The position numbers and the translations under genes are program-made. A stretch of DNA of 37,732 nt from Desulfocapsa sp. (GTDB taxonomy: Bacteria; Desulfobacterota; Desulfobulbia; Desulfobulbales; Desulfocapsaceae), in contig JAFLJO010000099.1 in the NCBI GenBank assembly GCA_022712975.1, positions 1 to 37,732 of the forward strand, written 5' to 3'. The notes beneath the pieces were generated by a model. That model ran no database searches and was not told the origin of the DNA. It saw only the letters and a list, made by a program, of their open reading frames with translations. Shown here piece after piece: positions 8,923-17,011 of the stretch; the first letter of the stretch is position 1; the number at the start of each line of letters is the position of its first letter.

Positions 8923-9408
8923 TTAATTCTGTGCAGCAGCAGACTCCTTTTTGGAATTTTGATACAAAGCCATAAAGTTAATAGGCTCCATTAAGAATGG
9001 AATGAAACCACCATCAACTGATATCTGGCTGACAAGCTGCCGTGTAAATGGAAAAAGCAGGGTTGGACAATCAACACCAAGAACCATTTCGTGATGTTCA
9101 TCCGGGATATTCTTCATCAAAAATGCTGCAGCATGCTCAATCTCCATGATGAACATAGTCTTATCATCATTCCCCTGATCAATGATTTTTGCGGTGATCT
9201 GCAAGGCCACTTCATAGTGGTTATCATCGAGTTTTTTATTGTTTAATTTTAAATTAACTTCAACTTTTGGCTCCTGGTTCGGGGCCTGAAAAACACTTGG
9301 TGCATTAGGATTTTCAAAAGAAAAATCCTTAATGTACATTTTCTGCATCCGAAAAACCGGATTTTCATTTTCTTCTGTAGTACTGGTCTTAGCCTGTTCT
9401 TCTGCCAT
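8923..9408 (-). CDS. secB: Protein-export chaperone SecB
   Basis: Homotetrameric cytoplasmic chaperone that keeps precursor proteins unfolded and hands them to SecA. The 161-residue protein shows the SecB core: MQKMYIKDFSFENPNAPSVF, EVALQITAKI, the acidic EIEHAAAF segment, CPTLLFPFTRQLVSQIS and the GGFIPFLMEPINFMALY C-terminus. An N-terminal acidic tail of about 20 residues precedes it. GAGG stands 9 bases before the ATG. The gene is monocistronic and convergent with the pilus operon. Confidence 0.95.
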   Translation of the reverse strand: MAEEQAKTSTTEENENPVFRMQKMYIKDFSFENPNAPSVFQAPNQEPKVEVNLKLNNKKLDDNHYEVALQITAKIIDQGNDDKTMFIMEIEHAAAFLMKNIPDEHHEMVLGVDCPTLLFPFTRQLVSQISVDGGFIPFLMEPINFMALYQNSKKESAAAQN

Positions 9409-9544
9409 GTTAATCTACCTCAATAAATGTATTTTTGAATGGTAACTACTCACTTGGTACAACGATTGAGCTGAATTGCGTTTTTGCAGAGTGCAGTGAG
9501 CTTGCGAACGAAACGGCGCAAAAAACGTCAATGCTAGCGATTTG

Positions 9545-9880
9545 CTATGCCATTACGTGATGGTCGATATTTGCAGGAGCTTTCTGAATAGGAATAATAC
9601 GTTGTTCAATATCATTCCAAATTTTCCGTTTCATGACACGAAGGTCAAACTCAGATTGTAGATTTAACCAAAATTGTGCTTCTACTCCAAAATATCTTTG
9701 CAATCTTAAAGCAGTTTCTGCTGTAATTGAACGCTTCGAATTTACGATTTCACTGATGCGATTTGGAGGGACCGATAAATCCCTGGAAAGTTGATTAATA
9801 CTAATTGCCAAAGGTTCCATAAAGTCTTCTTTTAAAACTTCACCTGGTGTAATAGGATCAAGTAGTTTTTTTATACTCAT
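9545..9880 (-). CDS. higA: HigA-family antitoxin
   Basis: Antitoxin and autorepressor of a HigBA module. Of 111 residues, positions about 8-60 carry the HigA pattern: ITPGEVLKEDFMEPL, then a helix-turn-helix (ISINQLSRDLSVPPNRISEIVNSKRSITAETALRL) and YFGVEAQFWLNLQSEFDLR. AAGGAGAG lies just before the ATG, and the gene begins 9 bases after the higB stop, so translation is probably coupled. The antitoxin gene is second, as is normal for HigBA and opposite to most type II systems. Confidence 0.93.
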   Translation of the reverse strand: MSIKKLLDPITPGEVLKEDFMEPLAISINQLSRDLSVPPNRISEIVNSKRSITAETALRLQRYFGVEAQFWLNLQSEFDLRVMKRKIWNDIEQRIIPIQKAPANIDHHVMA

Positions 9881-9889
9881 AACTCTCCT

Positions 9890-10168
9890 TCAATGATAAT
9901 CAACAATTTCGACATCAAATGCATTCCCATCCTCCCACAGAAAGCAAACCCTCCATTGTTTATTAATACTAATAGCGTATTGGCCTTTTCGATCCCCTTC
10001 CAATGAATGAAATTTATTACCCGGATTGAGCATAAGGGCATCTAAACTTGGAGCTGCATGAAGTACCATTAGTCTTTTTCTTGCCTGTCTTTCAAAAGAT
10101 TGGAAACGTCGTATTCGCTGATCGTTATAAAGTTTTTCGGTCTCTTTGCATGAAAATGACTTAATCAT
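9890..10168 (-). CDS. higB: HigB-family mRNA interferase toxin
   Basis: RelE-superfamily toxin of 92 residues that cleaves mRNA on the ribosome and is neutralised by HigA. Family features: MIKSFSCKETEKLYNDQRIRRF at the start, RQARKRLMVLHAAPSLDALMLNPGNKFHSLEGDRKGQYAISINKQWRVCFLW in the core, and the conserved DVEIVDYH C-terminus. The promoter -10 hexamer lies so close that the predicted transcription start coincides with the ATG; no real 5' leader is visible. An attC-like site lies 60 bases upstream. Confidence 0.93.
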   Translation of the reverse strand: MIKSFSCKETEKLYNDQRIRRFQSFERQARKRLMVLHAAPSLDALMLNPGNKFHSLEGDRKGQYAISINKQWRVCFLWEDGNAFDVEIVDYH

Positions 10169-10174
10169 ACCTAC

Positions 10175-10203
10175 AATCTATTACGCTACCCGTAATACGT
10201 CAA
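10175..10203 (-). promoter_or_regulatory. higBA promoter with palindromic operator
   Basis: Reading the minus strand: -35 TTGACG (10203-10198), a 17-base spacer, -10 TAGATT (10180-10175). The spacer holds a perfect inverted repeat, TATTACG / CGTAATA with a 5-base centre (10179-10197), overlapping the first two bases of the -10. A HigA dimer bound there would block RNA polymerase, the usual autoregulation of HigBA modules. The +1 predicted about 7 bases after the -10 falls at the higB ATG. Confidence 0.75.
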
Positions 10204-10226
10204 GCAGAATAGGTGAATATATTGAA

Positions 10227-10283
10227 GCATAACACCTAAATCAGCTACCGCCGAAGGAGGTCAGCTGGATTTTTTTGTTGGAC
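10227..10283 (-). repeat. attC-like integron cassette recombination site
   Basis: Read on the minus strand, the site starts with GTCCAAC (10283-10277, fits RYYYAAC) and ends with GTTATGC (10233-10227, GTTRRRY with one mismatch). Eight-base spacers flank an imperfect hairpin: CAGCT pairs with AGCTG, one G is extrahelical, ACC pairs with GGT, one mismatch, CC pairs with GG, loop TTC. Core boxes, equal spacers, one bulged base and a short loop are the layout of attC sites. No integrase gene is in the window. This is pattern recognition by eye; no covariance model was run. Confidence 0.6.
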
Positions 10284-10460
10284 GAAGCCGTTAAGCGTAG
10301 ACTTCGAAATAATTTGGTGAAGGCACTTATATATATACTGGCTTACGTACTGTTCACCAGTGCTAGTCATACGTAAACCAAGTCGGACTGTGAAAATATC
10401 CGGTGTCCTGTGAGCAGTTACACTTATTAAACAGCAAGCCGAGCCTTTACGCAAAGTAAA
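10284..10460. other. Non-coding remnant between the attC-like site and uvrA
   Basis: No convincing gene. A 69-codon minus-strand frame (10245-10454) overlaps the attC-like site and resembles nothing known. There is an inverted repeat with about 10 paired bases: 10340-10349 (GGCTTACGTA) with 10370-10379 (TACGTAAACC), including one wobble pair. It could be the remains of an ORF-less cassette or another structured element. Confidence 0.4.
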
Positions 10461-13304
10461 TTACACATCTACCCGTGCTGACAATTCTTTTGCCAGATAG
10501 TATCCTGTATATGAGTCTTCATGAGTAATCAACTCTTCAGGAGTGCCTGTGGCTACAATCTTTCCACCATGTTCACCACCCTCCGGCCCAACATCAATAA
10601 TCCAGTCTGCGGTTTTTACCACATCAAGATTATGCTCGATAACTATAACAGTATTACCAGTCTCAACAAGTCGCCCAAGGACTTTCAGCAAATACTGAAT
10701 ATCTGCCGGGTGAAGGCCGGTTGTTGGCTCATCAAGAATATACAAAGTTTTTCCACTGGCTCGCCCGGAAAGTTCTTTTGCCAATTTAACCCGCTGTGCT
10801 TCACCACCAGATAACGTTACAGAAGATTGCCCCAGTGTAATATATGTTAAACCAACATCAAAGAGTGTTTGCAGCCTGTTTTTAACAGGTGGAATATTTT
10901 TGAAAAATTCCAGAGCCTCCTCAACTGTCATGGAGAGTACTTCATGGATGTTTTTCCCACGATACTTTATTTCCAGGGTATCACGATTATACCGTTTTCC
11001 TAAACATGCTTCACACTCTACATAAATATCCGGCAAAAAGTGCATAGCGATCTTATTAACCCCTTCCCCCTCACAAGCTTCACAACGACCACCTTTCACA
11101 TTGAAACTGAACTGTCCCAATTTATAGCCACGCACTCTGGATTCCGGCAACCTTGCAAAAAGTTCACGAACAGGAGTAAAAACACCGGTATAAGTAGCAG
11201 GATTAGAACGGGGCGTTCTGCCAATGGGACTTTGATCAATATCAATGATTTTATCAACTTTAGTCAGCCCGGTCAGCTTTGTTTTTCCGATCTGTACACG
11301 ATCAAGCCTACGCCCCAAACCTTCCTTTACAAGGCGGAACAAGGTTTCAATAACCAACGAACTTTTGCCCGATCCGGAAACACCGGTAACACAAGTCATA
11401 ACACCTAAAGGAAAAGCCACATCGACCTCTTTCAGATTATTTACAACTCCATTTTTTAATCTGAGAAACTGCCCTCTTCCTGCTTTCCTTCGCTTCTCAG
11501 GAACAGCAATACTCAAGCGTCCTGAAAGATACTTTCCAGTCGAAGATTCTTCACAATTAAGAAGACCTGCAACATCACCGGAATACACAACCTCACCACC
11601 ATGAACACCAGCCCCAGGCCCCATATCAAGTACATGGTCTGCCGTCATAATCGTATCAGTATCATGTTCAACAACTATGACACTGTTTCCCATATCACGC
11701 AGTTCTACAAGAGTATTTATAAGTTTCTGGTTATCACGCTGATGCAGACCAATACTGGGTTCATCAAGAATATACAAAACACCGGCAAGTCGTGAACCAA
11801 TCTGAGAAGCCAATCTGATACGTTGTGCTTCACCACCTGAAAGTGTACCTGAACGCCTCTCTAAAGATAAATATCCAAGCCCGACATCTTCCAGGAATGA
11901 CAATCGGTCTATAATTTCTTTTAAAATGGGTTCACCAATCTGCCGCTCCCGGCTACTGAATGGGATAAGAGGTATATGCTCAATCATTTTGTCAATTGAA
12001 AGACAGGTAAGTTCATGAATTGTCCACTTACCTGCCTTCACTGCAAGCGCCTCTGGTTTTAACCTCGCCCCGTGACATTTGGGACAGGTCTGCTCATTCA
12101 TATAGCGCCCAAGCTCCTCTCGGATCATTGAGGACTGCGTCTCGTGAAAACGTCGATCAAGTTGTGGTATGACGCCCTCAAAAGGCTTCACAGTTGTCAT
12201 GCTGCGACGCTCCTTTTGATATTGAAAAGAAATTTCTTCCTGTCCTGAACCATACAGTAAAATGTCTTGTATCTTTTGAGATAACCTGGAAAAGGGTGTG
12301 GTCATTGAAAAAGAGTAATGTTTTGCAACGCACGCCAACATTTGCCCTGAGTAAGTCTTTCCCCCACGTTTTCCCCATGGTGCAATTGCTCCTCTTTTGA
12401 GGCTAAGCGATGGCTCTGGAACAATAAGTGTGTCATCAAAAAACTGTTTCACCCCCAAGCCCCCGCATTCTTCACAGGCACCCTGCGGATTATTAAAAGA
12501 AAAAAGTTGCGTTGAAAGTCGGGGCATGGAAATACCACACTTATGACAGGCAGCATGTTCACTAAACAACTGTTCTTCCCCGGTATCCGGAAAATAAGCC
12601 ACTAGAAAACCTTCGGTCAATTTTACTGCAGTAGCTATAGAGTCACTGAGACGACGAATTCCAGAAGCTTTTATTACCACACGATCTACAACAATCTCAA
12701 CGGTATGACGTTTGTTCTTTTCCAGTGCCCGAACATCATCGGCATGAACAATATTTCCATCAACCCGAATCCTCACAAATCCTTCTTTTCTGATTCGTGC
12801 CAATAACTGCTCGTGGCGTCCCTTTTTTCCGGTAACCATTGGGGCAAGTAGAATAAGTTTTGTTCCTTCAGGTAATTCTGCCAGGCTGTTAACCATATCC
12901 TCAATGGACTGAGATCTGATTTTATCACCACATTCAGGACAATATGGGCGTCCGCATCTCGCAAATAAAAGACGCAGATGATCGTAAATTTCGGTCACAG
13001 TTCCAACGGTGGAACGAGGATTTTTGGAAGTCGTCTTCTGTTCAATGGATACAGCAGGCGACAAGCCCTCAAGGGCATCAACTTCAGGTTTTTCCATCTG
13101 CCCGAGAAACTGTCTGGCATAAGTAGACAAAGATTCCACATAGCGCCTCTGCCCTTCAGCATAGAGGGTATCAAAAGCAAGAGTCGATTTCCCGGAACCG
13201 GATAGTCCAGTGAAAACCACAAGACTATTTCTTGGAATATCCACATCTATATTTTTCAAATTATGCATCCGCGCCCCGCGGACACTTATTTTATCAGGTT
13301 CCAT
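10461..13304 (-). CDS. uvrA: Excinuclease ABC subunit A
   Basis: Damage-recognition ATPase of nucleotide excision repair; acts with UvrB in the cytoplasm. The 947 residues carry two ABC modules: Walker A GLSGSGKST (about 33-41) and GVSGSGKSS (about 640), two signature motifs (TLSGGEAQRIRLA, TLSGGEAQRVKLA) and two Walker B segments (LYILDEPSIGLH, LYILDEPTTGLH). Zinc-binding cysteine pairs are visible (CPECGDK, CHKCG...CEECGG, CEACEGEG...CEACLGKRYN). Length is normal. It follows the CoA-binding protein gene by 17 bases on the same strand. Confidence 0.98.
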   Translation of the reverse strand: MEPDKISVRGARMHNLKNIDVDIPRNSLVVFTGLSGSGKSTLAFDTLYAEGQRRYVESLSTYARQFLGQMEKPEVDALEGLSPAVSIEQKTTSKNPRSTVGTVTEIYDHLRLLFARCGRPYCPECGDKIRSQSIEDMVNSLAELPEGTKLILLAPMVTGKKGRHEQLLARIRKEGFVRIRVDGNIVHADDVRALEKNKRHTVEIVVDRVVIKASGIRRLSDSIATAVKLTEGFLVAYFPDTGEEQLFSEHAACHKCGISMPRLSTQLFSFNNPQGACEECGGLGVKQFFDDTLIVPEPSLSLKRGAIAPWGKRGGKTYSGQMLACVAKHYSFSMTTPFSRLSQKIQDILLYGSGQEEISFQYQKERRSMTTVKPFEGVIPQLDRRFHETQSSMIREELGRYMNEQTCPKCHGARLKPEALAVKAGKWTIHELTCLSIDKMIEHIPLIPFSSRERQIGEPILKEIIDRLSFLEDVGLGYLSLERRSGTLSGGEAQRIRLASQIGSRLAGVLYILDEPSIGLHQRDNQKLINTLVELRDMGNSVIVVEHDTDTIMTADHVLDMGPGAGVHGGEVVYSGDVAGLLNCEESSTGKYLSGRLSIAVPEKRRKAGRGQFLRLKNGVVNNLKEVDVAFPLGVMTCVTGVSGSGKSSLVIETLFRLVKEGLGRRLDRVQIGKTKLTGLTKVDKIIDIDQSPIGRTPRSNPATYTGVFTPVRELFARLPESRVRGYKLGQFSFNVKGGRCEACEGEGVNKIAMHFLPDIYVECEACLGKRYNRDTLEIKYRGKNIHEVLSMTVEEALEFFKNIPPVKNRLQTLFDVGLTYITLGQSSVTLSGGEAQRVKLAKELSGRASGKTLYILDEPTTGLHPADIQYLLKVLGRLVETGNTVIVIEHNLDVVKTADWIIDVGPEGGEHGGKIVATGTPEELITHEDSYTGYYLAKELSARVDV

Positions 13305-13321
13305 AACGACACAAAAAACCT

Positions 13322-13735
13322 TTAAGAGATCAAATTAGCATGATCAATTTTAATGCAACGATCCATGACAACATGCAATCCTGCCTTCTCAGCAAGGCTT
13401 GCAGCCGCATCATTCACAATTCCCTGTTGCATCCAGACAGCTTTTGCCCCTATTGCAATGGCTGCCTCTACTATGGGCAAGACATCTTCACTACGTCTGA
13501 ATATATCAACCACATCAACGGGTTCTGGAACAGATGCAAGATCAGGGTAAGATATATGCCCCAGAATCTCACTAACACCAGGATTTACTGGATAGACTGT
13601 AAATCCAGCATCCAGCAAATACTTGCCCACTACATGGCTGGGTCTGTTTTCTTTTGGTGAAAAACCAACCACAGCAATAACACGGGCTGATTGAAGAATA
13701 TCATCGATGGGCGGCGTGAGATGTATTGAATGCAT
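13322..13735 (-). CDS. CoA-binding domain protein (YccU-like)
   Basis: Small Rossmann-fold protein of the CoA_binding family (about 137 residues). Recognisable elements are ARVIAVVGFSPKENRPSHVVGKYLLDAGFTVYPVNPG, the nucleotide-binding start of the fold, then PVDVVDIFRRSEDVLPIVEAAIAIGAKAVWMQQGI and the final HVVMDRCIKIDHANL. The family binds CoA or a related nucleotide in vitro but has no settled cellular role. I place the start at ATG 13735, which has AAGG 9 bases upstream; a GTG at 13786 would add 17 residues without a ribosome binding site. Probably cotranscribed with uvrA. Confidence 0.85.
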   Translation of the reverse strand: MHSIHLTPPIDDILQSARVIAVVGFSPKENRPSHVVGKYLLDAGFTVYPVNPGVSEILGHISYPDLASVPEPVDVVDIFRRSEDVLPIVEAAIAIGAKAVWMQQGIVNDAAASLAEKAGLHVVMDRCIKIDHANLIS

Positions 13736-13953
13736 AGACTTAAACCTTAAATATTTTTTTATCCTGATTCCGGTAAGTTCCCTCACCAGCAGAAAAATAA
13801 TGATTTACCCCGTATATGGGCTGTGGTAGATATGATCAATTAACTTTTAATGCAGGAGCATCTTTATCCAGCGATACCAAACTCAGATAATTGAATATGA
13901 AAAGTAATCAGTTACCAACAAAAATCAACCTTTCATCGTAGCAGGAATATTGA

Positions 13954-14835
13954 ATGAATTTTCAGGATGTTATCTCTCAACTTAACCAGTACTGGGCTGA
14001 TCAGGGCTGCGTTATTCAGCAACCCTACGACATGGAAGTGGGAGCAGGAACATTTCACCCGGCCACCCTCCTCCGTTCGCTTGGCCCAGAGCCATGGAAA
14101 GCCGCATACGTCCAGCCATCACGACGCCCTACCGATGGTCGCTACGGGAACAACCCCAATCGCCTCCAGCACTATTACCAGTATCAGGTTGTCTTGAAAC
14201 CGTCTCCAATTGACGTTCAGGAGCTTTATCTTGGAAGCCTGAAAAAATTTGGATTGGATCTGCTTGAGCACGACATTCGTTTCGTTGAAGATGACTGGGA
14301 ATCTCCGACTCTTGGCGCGTGGGGACTGGGCTGGGAAGTATGGCTTGACGGTATGGAAATCACCCAATTCACCTATTTCCAACAGGCAGGCTCCATCGAC
14401 CTCTTTCCCACAACGGTTGAAATCACCTACGGGCTTGAACGCATTGCCATGTATCTTCAAGGAGTGGATTCAGTTTACGATATCGCCTGGAACGATTCCG
14501 TAAAGTACGGAGATATTTTTCATCAGGCAGAAGTGGAATTCTCTACATTTAACTTCGAAGAGGCAAATGTTGCGGAACTGATCAACTCATTCAACACCTA
14601 CGAAGAAGAAGGCCTTAAACTGGTGGGAAAAGGATTAATTCTTCCGGCATACGATTACTGTCTGAAATGCTCACATACTTTCAACCTTCTCGATGCCAGA
14701 AAAGCAATCAGCGTGGCTGAGCGAACCAGATACATTGGACGAATACGAAACATTGTACGAAAAGTAGCAAACGGATACGTAGAACAACGAAAAGAACTGG
14801 GACATCCTCTCTTGAAAAAAACGGAAAAGGCATAA
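13954..14835 (+). CDS. glyQ: Glycyl-tRNA synthetase alpha subunit
   Basis: Catalytic subunit of the bacterial alpha2beta2 glycyl-tRNA synthetase. The 293 residues contain the hallmark start ([46 protein letters not shown]), motif 2 region ([36 protein letters not shown]) and [16 protein letters not shown]...[18 protein letters not shown] precedes the ATG. The beta-subunit gene glyS, needed for tRNA binding and normally adjacent, is not downstream: the tRNA-Sec gene comes next on the other strand. glyS must be elsewhere. Confidence 0.97.
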   Translation: MNFQDVISQLNQYWADQGCVIQQPYDMEVGAGTFHPATLLRSLGPEPWKAAYVQPSRRPTDGRYGNNPNRLQHYYQYQVVLKPSPIDVQELYLGSLKKFGLDLLEHDIRFVEDDWESPTLGAWGLGWEVWLDGMEITQFTYFQQAGSIDLFPTTVEITYGLERIAMYLQGVDSVYDIAWNDSVKYGDIFHQAEVEFSTFNFEEANVAELINSFNTYEEEGLKLVGKGLILPAYDYCLKCSHTFNLLDARKAISVAERTRYIGRIRNIVRKVANGYVEQRKELGHPLLKKTEKA

Positions 14836-14841
14836 AAAGGT

Positions 14842-14939
14842 TGGCGGAAGTGCATGGGAATCGAACCCACCTAGCGAGCCATTAACCCGCTACACCGGAT
14901 TTGAAGTCCGGGAGCGCCACCAGTGCACTAACCACTTCC
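14842..14939 (-). tRNA. selC: tRNA-Sec (anticodon UCA), selenocysteine tRNA
   Basis: A 98-base tRNA with an encoded CCA end. The acceptor stem begins GGAAGTG and pairs with CACTTCC; discriminator is G. The anticodon stem-loop is CCGGA-CTTCAAA-TCCGG with anticodon TCA (plus-strand TGA at 14902-14904). There is a long variable arm (TAGCG/CGCTA stem) and a T arm with the TTCGATT loop. The length, long extra arm, extended acceptor and UCA anticodon identify tRNA-Sec, so the organism makes selenoproteins. It is convergent with glyQ. Confidence 0.95.
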
Positions 14940-15008
14940 ACAACGTGCCAGCCACTTTAATACCAAACATTACGGAAAACAACTTTTTTATACTTTGCTT
15001 TCTTAGGC

Positions 15009-15014
15009 TATAAT
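15009..15014 (+). promoter_or_regulatory. Consensus -10 element upstream of the small protein at 15097
   Basis: A perfect TATAAT, 83 bases before the ATG. The -35 region 17 bases upstream (TTTTAT) is poor, so this is only a candidate promoter. Confidence 0.3.
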
Positions 15015-15096
15015 GTATACTTTTCTTGTCAATTAATTGATACAACGCAAGAATATACTTTTTTTCATCTCCATTATTCAGGTAAAATAAAATAAC

Positions 15097-15396
15097 ATGC
15101 AGTGCGAAAGACTCATTAAACAGATCAAAGGATGGTATATCCATGTAAGTAATGAAACCATGGCTCCTGCTCGTATGGTTTCATTCATAGAAAAACATGC
15201 TGCTGAATGCGAAATCTGTCTGGAGGACCCTGATCTTCAGGAAGAAATCGAGAAAATCACAGAAATGATCCTTCCAGAATCAAAGATTCCGAAAGCCGTT
15301 CGTATGCAACAGGAACAAGCAGCACTTGAAAAAAGAGCAGCTGAAAATGATGCCGCCGAATCCACAAAAGAGGATGAACGTGTGGATGAGGCCTAG
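15097..15396 (+). CDS. Small conserved-looking protein of unknown function
   Basis: A 99-residue soluble, acidic protein. I do not recognise the family. An N-terminal segment (CERLIKQIKGWYIHVSNETMAPARMVSFIEKH) is followed by a Cys-x2-Cys (ECEIC, about residues 39-43), which together with Cys3 might bind metal, then a helical region (QEEIEKITEMILPESKIP). The last 30 residues are low-complexity and rich in Ala/Glu/Asp. Codon use resembles neighbouring genes. The ribosome binding site is weak. It stands alone between selC and the AEC transporter. Confidence 0.6.
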   Translation: MQCERLIKQIKGWYIHVSNETMAPARMVSFIEKHAAECEICLEDPDLQEEIEKITEMILPESKIPKAVRMQQEQAALEKRAAENDAAESTKEDERVDEA

Positions 15397-15608
15397 AGGA
15401 GACGATTATAAATCTATGTATCGGAAAATCAAAGTTTCTGCGGGAGTTGTTCCTATGTTGCTTGCCAAAACCGCATACCGAATATCGAATACCTTCTGCC
15501 CGCAGGGCATCATGTTCTGTGATTCCTGTCATGTCAGTACTACAATAAAAAAAGCCAATAAATCCGCTTGCAGGATTTAAACCGGAGACTGATGCTTGTT
15601 CCTGACAA

Positions 15609-16502
15609 ATGGAAAATTTTATCCTCATATTCACCTGCCTGGTTTTTGGCATGTTCCTGCAGCGGAGGGAAGTTTTTGCTAAAAATGCACCTCTGACACT
15701 GAACCTCTATGTCATCTGGGTGGCACTCCCAGCCCTTGTTCTATCCCAGGTTCCAAGGCTCTCTTTTTCAACTGACCTTGTTGTTCTGCTTTGGGTTCCC
15801 TGGTTTGTGACGGCTTTTGGAGCTCTTCTTGTATGGTGTGCCAGTAGATTGTTTGGCTGGTCTACCGAGGTAAAGGCTGTACTGCTTCTTACTGTCCCTC
15901 TTGGAAACACGTCGTTTTTGGGTATTCCCATGATTGATGCCTTTTTCGGATCTGATATGGTGTCCTATGGAATAATTTATGATCAGTTCGGTTCATTTCT
16001 GGCACTTTCCACTTACGGTTCTCTGATTCTCGCACTGTACGGTAAACAGCAGCAAAGTATGATGGGTGTAGTCCGCAAGGTTTTTACATTTCCCCCTTTT
16101 CTGGCTTTGCTCATAGCGGTATGTTTTGCAAAACCTCTACAGCATCCCGATGTTGCAGAGAGTCTCTCAATGATTGGTTCCTCTCTGGTTCCTGTGGTTA
16201 TGTTTGCCATTGGACTACAGTTAAAAATCAAACTTGCCCCAGGGCAAGCCCAGGCGTTTTTCTTTGGTCTGGGTGCAAGGCTCCTGGTTATTCCCCTTGT
16301 CGTCCTCTTTATCTGTCAATTCATGGGACTTGATTCCGATGCATCCCGTATCGCAATTTTTGAAGCTGGTATGCCTCCAATGGTTACCGCTGGTGCCATG
16401 GCAATGAGTGCTGGTTTGGCGCCAAGACTGGCTGCTGCTCTAGTTGGCTGGGGAATTCTTGTTTCCTTTGCTACTCTATCTCTGCTTGCCCTCTTTTTAT
16501 AA
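15609..16502 (+). CDS. AEC-family (auxin efflux carrier-like) transporter
   Basis: Inner-membrane permease of 297 residues with about ten hydrophobic segments in two repeats of five, as in the AEC family of the BART superfamily. Family features include NLYVIWVALPALVLSQVP in the first repeat, LTVPLGNTSFLGIPMIDAFFG, the P-x-AL-like FPPFLALLIAVCF region and EAGMPPMVTAGAMAMSAGLAP in the second repeat, with the unwound-helix Pro/Asn positions. Bacterial members move malate, malonate or other organic anions; the substrate cannot be told here. An in-frame TGA just upstream fixes the ATG at 15609 as the first usable start, though there is no clear ribosome binding site. Confidence 0.85.
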   Translation: MENFILIFTCLVFGMFLQRREVFAKNAPLTLNLYVIWVALPALVLSQVPRLSFSTDLVVLLWVPWFVTAFGALLVWCASRLFGWSTEVKAVLLLTVPLGNTSFLGIPMIDAFFGSDMVSYGIIYDQFGSFLALSTYGSLILALYGKQQQSMMGVVRKVFTFPPFLALLIAVCFAKPLQHPDVAESLSMIGSSLVPVVMFAIGLQLKIKLAPGQAQAFFFGLGARLLVIPLVVLFICQFMGLDSDASRIAIFEAGMPPMVTAGAMAMSAGLAPRLAAALVGWGILVSFATLSLLALFL

Positions 16503-16546
16503 CAGGGAGCATCATTTTTTTACATAAAGTGTCTTTTATTTTTGAC

Positions 16547-16567
16547 GGTGCTCACTCTGTGAGCACC
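16547..16567. repeat. Perfect 9-bp palindrome between the AEC gene and the small membrane protein
   Basis: GGTGCTCAC (16547-16555) and GTGAGCACC (16559-16567) with a TCT centre, starting at the last base of a TTGACG. No T run follows on either strand, so it is more likely an operator or attenuator than a classical terminator. Confidence 0.5.
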
Positions 16568-16612
16568 TACCTCTGTTACACTCCTTAGAAACCATTTAAA
16601 GAGAGGTGTAGC

Positions 16613-16840
16613 ATGGAAAAAAAATGTATTGTTAGCGAAAGACCTTATGTACAGGAATTATTGCCACTTGGTTGCCGGAGTGTCTTTAGTCGAAAAAAAC
16701 AGAATGTTTTAAAATCTTTTCTCCGTCGCTATCAGAAAGGCATGGATCTGGTTCTGGCAGCAACGGCTATTACTCTTATGTTTCTTACTGGTATCTGGGC
16801 TTTTTTCATTGAACTTGCAGAGTTTGCTGTTCACCCCTGA
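16613..16840 (+). CDS. Small single-pass membrane protein of unknown function
   Basis: A 75-residue protein with a basic N-terminal half (FSRKKQNVLKSFLRRYQKG, about 24-42) followed by one membrane helix (about 45-68). A good ribosome binding site (GAGAGG, 7 bases before the ATG) supports expression. By the positive-inside rule the N-terminus should be cytoplasmic. No family recognised. It lies 171 bases upstream of the 601-residue protein and downstream of a perfect palindrome. Confidence 0.6.
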   Translation: MEKKCIVSERPYVQELLPLGCRSVFSRKKQNVLKSFLRRYQKGMDLVLAATAITLMFLTGIWAFFIELAEFAVHP

Positions 16841-17011
16841 GCATCTTCTGGAGAGTGTGTGACAGTATGTCAGGAGTTGCCGCATAGCCTTGTACCAATC
16901 AAAATATCAGAAAACTGAGAAATCCATTACTTTATGGACATGATGAGTTATTATAGACCAGAATTTTTAACGTCAACTTTTTAATACTGTTTAAAACTGC
17001 TTGAGGATACC

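Noticed and set aside
9430..9544. Second attC site after higA
   Set aside because: An inverted repeat (CGTTTTTTGC / GCAAAAACG) exists, but no RYYYAAC box pairs with a GTTRRRY box at suitable spacing.
10245..10454. 69-codon minus-strand open frame between higB and uvrA
   Set aside because: It overlaps the attC-like hairpin, has no ribosome binding site, and its translation resembles no protein family.
15326..15580. 84-codon open frame overlapping the end of the small protein at 15097
   Set aside because: It overlaps the better-supported gene, has mixed composition, and lacks a family signature; probably a shadow frame.
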